Below are positions 61,741 to 64,000 of a DNA stretch of 64,000 nucleotides, piece by piece. The stretch covers positions 310,001 to 374,000 of the forward strand of contig CAVWLO010000003.1 in the NCBI GenBank assembly GCA_963755985.1. Direction: 5' to 3'. The stretch comes from DASXMT01 sp963755985 (lineage in GTDB: Bacteria; Actinomycetota; Acidimicrobiia; Acidimicrobiales; RAAP-2). The stretch's first letter is position 1, and each line of letters starts with the position of its first letter. The notes under the pieces are model-generated. The model made no database searches and was not told the DNA's origin. It worked only from the letters and a program-made list of their open reading frames with translations. The translations under genes and the position numbers were made by a program.

Positions 61741-61796
61741 ATGGTTGCGCGACCGGCCGAAAGGAATGTACCGGCGAGATTGGGCATACTTGGTGG

Positions 61797-62411
61797 GTGG
61801 GTGCGTACCGTGACCAGATCCTGCCTCGCTTCACAAACGTGGCACTCGGAGGACGTGCGTTCAGCCGTGTGCGGGCCCGCGTCGCGACGGGACTGACGAG
61901 CGAGGTAGTCGAAATCGGCTTTGGGTCGGGCCTCAACGTTCCCCATTATCCGTCAGAGGTCCACCGGGTTCGCGCCATAGATCCGGCCACAGTAGGGCGG
62001 ACGCTTGCAGCCAAGCGCGTGGCGGCGAGTCCGGTGCCCGTCGAGTACGTCGGCCTCGATGGGCAAACGCTTCCTCTGGAGTCCGAGAGTGTCGACCACG
62101 TACTGATCACATGGACGATGTGCACCATCCCGGATGTCAACATGGCACTCCGAGAGATTTACCGTGTATTGCACTCAGGCGGTGAGATGCACTTCGTCGA
62201 GCACGGCCGTTCGCCAGATCCCAAGGTGGCCGAGTGGCAAGACCGTCTCAATCCCATCCAGCGCCGGTTGTTCGGTGGTTGCAATCTCAACCGGCCCATC
62301 GACGAACTCGTGACGGGAGCTGGATTCGCTGTGTCCCGGATCGACAACTATTACATGAAGGGCCCAAAGCCCCTGGGCTATATGTTCGAGGGGCGGGCAA
62401 CCAAGTCCTGA
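61797..62411 (+). CDS. Class I SAM-dependent methyltransferase (UbiE/PmtA-like)
   Basis: A 204-residue methyltransferase: LPRFTNVALGGRAFSRVRAR, motif I VVEIGFGSGLNVPHYPSEVH, LPLESESVDHVLITWTMCTI, REIYRVLHSGGEMHFVEHGR and a C-terminal NPIQRRLFGGCNLNRPIDEL. The last block is typical of methyltransferases of the phospholipid N-methylase/UbiE type. GTG 61797 is the most likely start (H-G-x-x-R-D-Q-I-L-P homologue lead); no strong ribosome site. Intact within a decayed segment. Confidence 0.82.
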   Translation: MGAYRDQILPRFTNVALGGRAFSRVRARVATGLTSEVVEIGFGSGLNVPHYPSEVHRVRAIDPATVGRTLAAKRVAASPVPVEYVGLDGQTLPLESESVDHVLITWTMCTIPDVNMALREIYRVLHSGGEMHFVEHGRSPDPKVAEWQDRLNPIQRRLFGGCNLNRPIDELVTGAGFAVSRIDNYYMKGPKPLGYMFEGRATKS

Positions 62412-62465
62412 TAACCGACTTCGAGACCAGTGGTTACGTTGACTGCTGGCGTCAGGGTCCTCACT

Positions 62466-63587
62466 GAGACCACCGAGCTTGTCCGTTCTCCGTAGTCGGG
62501 CGATGTCTGGATCGCCGATCGGCGCCGGACTTGTCCCCACCGGTAATGGAGCCTGCTGCTCAAGAGCGCGATGCGGACGGGTGGTTGTTGTAGTGGACGA
62601 CGTAGTCGGCCAACACGTGCTCCAGATGGCGGCGACCGAAGTTCAACATCCGGTCCAGACACTCACGACGCACCATGCCGACGAAGCGCTCGGCGAAGGT
62701 TGCCCCGTGGAGCCCGGATTGGGGTCCGGATGATCCGGATGCATTCAGACCGGAAGACCTCGTTGAAAGCTCGAAGTAAAACTTGGTGTCTCGGTCTCGT
62801 ATGAGAAACTTGACTGGGTGAGCCCGGTTGGCGAGCATCACGCTGAGGTTGCGGGCCTGTTGGACAGCCCACGCCCCAGTCGGGTGAGACGTCGTCCCCA
62901 TCACGTTCACCCGTCGGGTGTCGAGCTCGATGAAGAACAGCACATAGAGCCGCTTCAGCAGCACCGTGTCGACGGTGAAGAAGTCGCAGGCCAGTGCGAA
63001 TGACGCCTGATTTCGAAGGAACTTATTCCAGCTGGGTCCGGTACGCATCGGTGATGGATCAACGTTGTGCCTGCGCAGGATGGCCCAGACGCTCGAGGGA
63101 GCCAGAACGACACCCATCCCGGCGAGTTCACCCTGAATCCGACGGTAGCCCCAGGTGGAATGCTCCCGAGCCAAGCGAAGAACGATCGTAACTGTGCCAG
63201 CCGGGATACTCGGTCGACCAGGGCGGTGGGCATAGATCCATTTCCGCGGACCAGGTCCCGATGCCAGCGGAGCAGGGTCTCGGGTTGCACGAATATCTGC
63301 CTCGACGCCGACGGTCAAGCAGCCGACTCAGTCCGGCGAGCAACGCTCGATCGGGAGGGCGGAGGGCCGGTCGGACCACCTGGCGACGGAGCACGGCAAC
63401 CTGGTGTCGGAGCATGACGACTTCAACGGCCAACTCGTCGCTGTCCCGTCGACCGAGGCGCACCAACTGGAGGATTCTGACGAAAGCGAGGTAGAGAAAC
63501 GACAGGGCCATGGCCCAGTTTCGTCGCCTCAGGCCGATCCTCGAAAGTCCTGATCAAAGTGGTCGGATGACATTCTCGGCACCCACA
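62466..63587 (-). mobile_element. Integrase-core (IS481/IS3-like) insertion sequence with frameshifted transposase
   Basis: The transposase begins at ATG 63511 (ALSFLYLAFVRILQLVRLGR) and continues in three frames: VQPETLLRWHRDL-type sequence near 63280, KWIYAHRPGRPSIPAGTVTI and REHSTWGYRRIQGELAGMG, FALACDFFTVDTVLLKRLYV, FLIRDRDTKF, then a short stretch in another frame (VFRSECIRIIRTPIRAP), and AERFVGMVRRECLDRMLNFG with YVVHYNNHP. DDE residues are recognisable, but at least three frameshifts inactivate it. The right terminal repeat is at 63565-63587; the left terminus is missing. Confidence 0.82.
62493..62535 (+). repeat. 43-bp direct repeat, copy 2
   Basis: Matches 60083-60125 with one mismatch (T to C). 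In this copy it is the 3' coding end of the integrase-core transposase (minus strand PAPIGDPDIARL). Confidence 0.9.
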
Positions 63588-63741
63588 GGTCGGACCATCT
63601 GACTTGACAACGGGGGTCTGGACAAGACGCTACGAGGGCGTCCACATTACGAATCGGTTAAGATGTATCGACGTCAAGATCGGGCTCGGCCTGTAGGGGC
63701 TGAGAACCAGCCTCGCCAGGCGGGCCTTGGGGGGAAACACC

Positions 63742-64000
63742 ATGTGGCTGCGATTTACGCGGATTATGCTCACGATGGCCTTGGTCACGGCTCTGACCTT
63801 CGCCGCAACCGCTGGGCTCGGCAGCGAATCGGCGAGTGCTGCGAACAAGTCGCCCGTCACTATCGCCTTTGTCTGCAATTGCTCTGGCGCCGGCGGACCC
63901 GTGGACGTAGGGGTGACGGGCGCTTTTCACGCTCGCATCGATTTACAGAATGCAATGGGGGGCGTTAACGGTCACAAGATCTCGACTCTTGTCCTCGATG
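63742..64000 (+). CDS. ABC transporter substrate-binding protein, Leu/Ile/Val-binding type (partial)
   Basis: Open from ATG 63742 to the window end. A signal peptide (RFTRIMLTMALVTALTFAAT, then A-G-L-G) is followed by SPVTIAFVCNCSGAGGPVDV and GAFHARIDLQNAMGGVNGHK, the start of type-I periplasmic binding proteins that feed branched-chain amino-acid ABC transporters. An excellent GGGGGG ribosome site precedes it. The rest lies outside the window. Confidence 0.78.
   Translation, partial: MWLRFTRIMLTMALVTALTFAATAGLGSESASAANKSPVTIAFVCNCSGAGGPVDVGVTGAFHARIDLQNAMGGVNGHKISTLVLD

Overview
The window reads as chromosomal DNA from an uncultured, high-G+C actinobacterium, most likely of Acidimicrobiia type. 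The pointers are GTG/TTG starts with G-rich ribosome sites, F420/deazaflavin enzymes (three luciferase-like monooxygenases and a DDN-type reductase), mycothiol-linked enzymes (an Rv2466c-like DsbA and a maleylpyruvate-isomerase-fold protein), many TetR, PadR and MFS genes, and steroid/fatty-acid style thiolase plus DUF35 genes. This assignment is inference from gene content; no rRNA or tRNA gene is visible.

Layout. 0-18 kb is dense and mostly intact: F420 oxidoreductases, a degenerate isochorismatase-like protein, a RodZ-like regulator, a serine esterase, a pirin, two TetR circuits with clear palindromic operators (8.5 and 10.8 kb), a PadR pair, an ArsB-like permease operon and a Baeyer-Villiger-type monooxygenase. 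18-31 kb holds a DUF4436 protein, a papain-like peptidase divergent from an unknown two-helix membrane protein (19.4-21.5 kb, visibly less G+C-rich), a DUF35/thiolase/thiolase operon, methyltransferases, an APH-fold kinase and a third luciferase-like enzyme.

31.5-48.5 kb is a sulfur island. A sulfide:quinone-reductase-like enzyme, a DsrC-like sulfur carrier and a DsrE protein form one operon. Next come a DUF2892 protein and methyltransferase, a thioredoxin, a CstR-like CsoR-family repressor, a DUF302 remnant, an MMPL transporter, a 53-residue Cys-rich protein coupled to a CoA-disulfide reductase with a C-terminal rhodanese domain, and later a broken Rrf2 gene facing a TauE/SafE exporter. Five copies of a palindrome of the form ATACCC-N4-GGGTAT lie at the promoters of three of these units. 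They suggest a single sulfane-sulfur (persulfide) regulon under the CsoR-family protein.

48.7-53.2 kb is a compact metalloid cluster: arsR facing an ArsI/CadI metalloenzyme, an aquaporin, a CoA-disulfide-reductase-like flavoenzyme and PstS, with two perfect palindromes in the arsR intergenic region. It has no classical arsB/acr3/arsC, so organoarsenical or heavy-metal handling is more likely than arsenate efflux.

53.5-63.6 kb is a decaying accessory zone. It holds truncated ISL3, IS256 and several integrase-core IS copies, a nonsense-interrupted phytoene-desaturase-like gene fused to a DUF2252 remnant, a frameshifted HdeD-like gene and a truncated chromate transporter. Intact islands within it are a DAG-kinase-like protein, DUF3024 and a methyltransferase. 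The window closes with the start of a branched-chain-amino-acid-type ABC substrate-binding protein. More than ten genes carry single-base frameshifts or in-frame stops, several of which restore perfect family motifs when undone. Assembly indels must therefore be separated from true gene decay.
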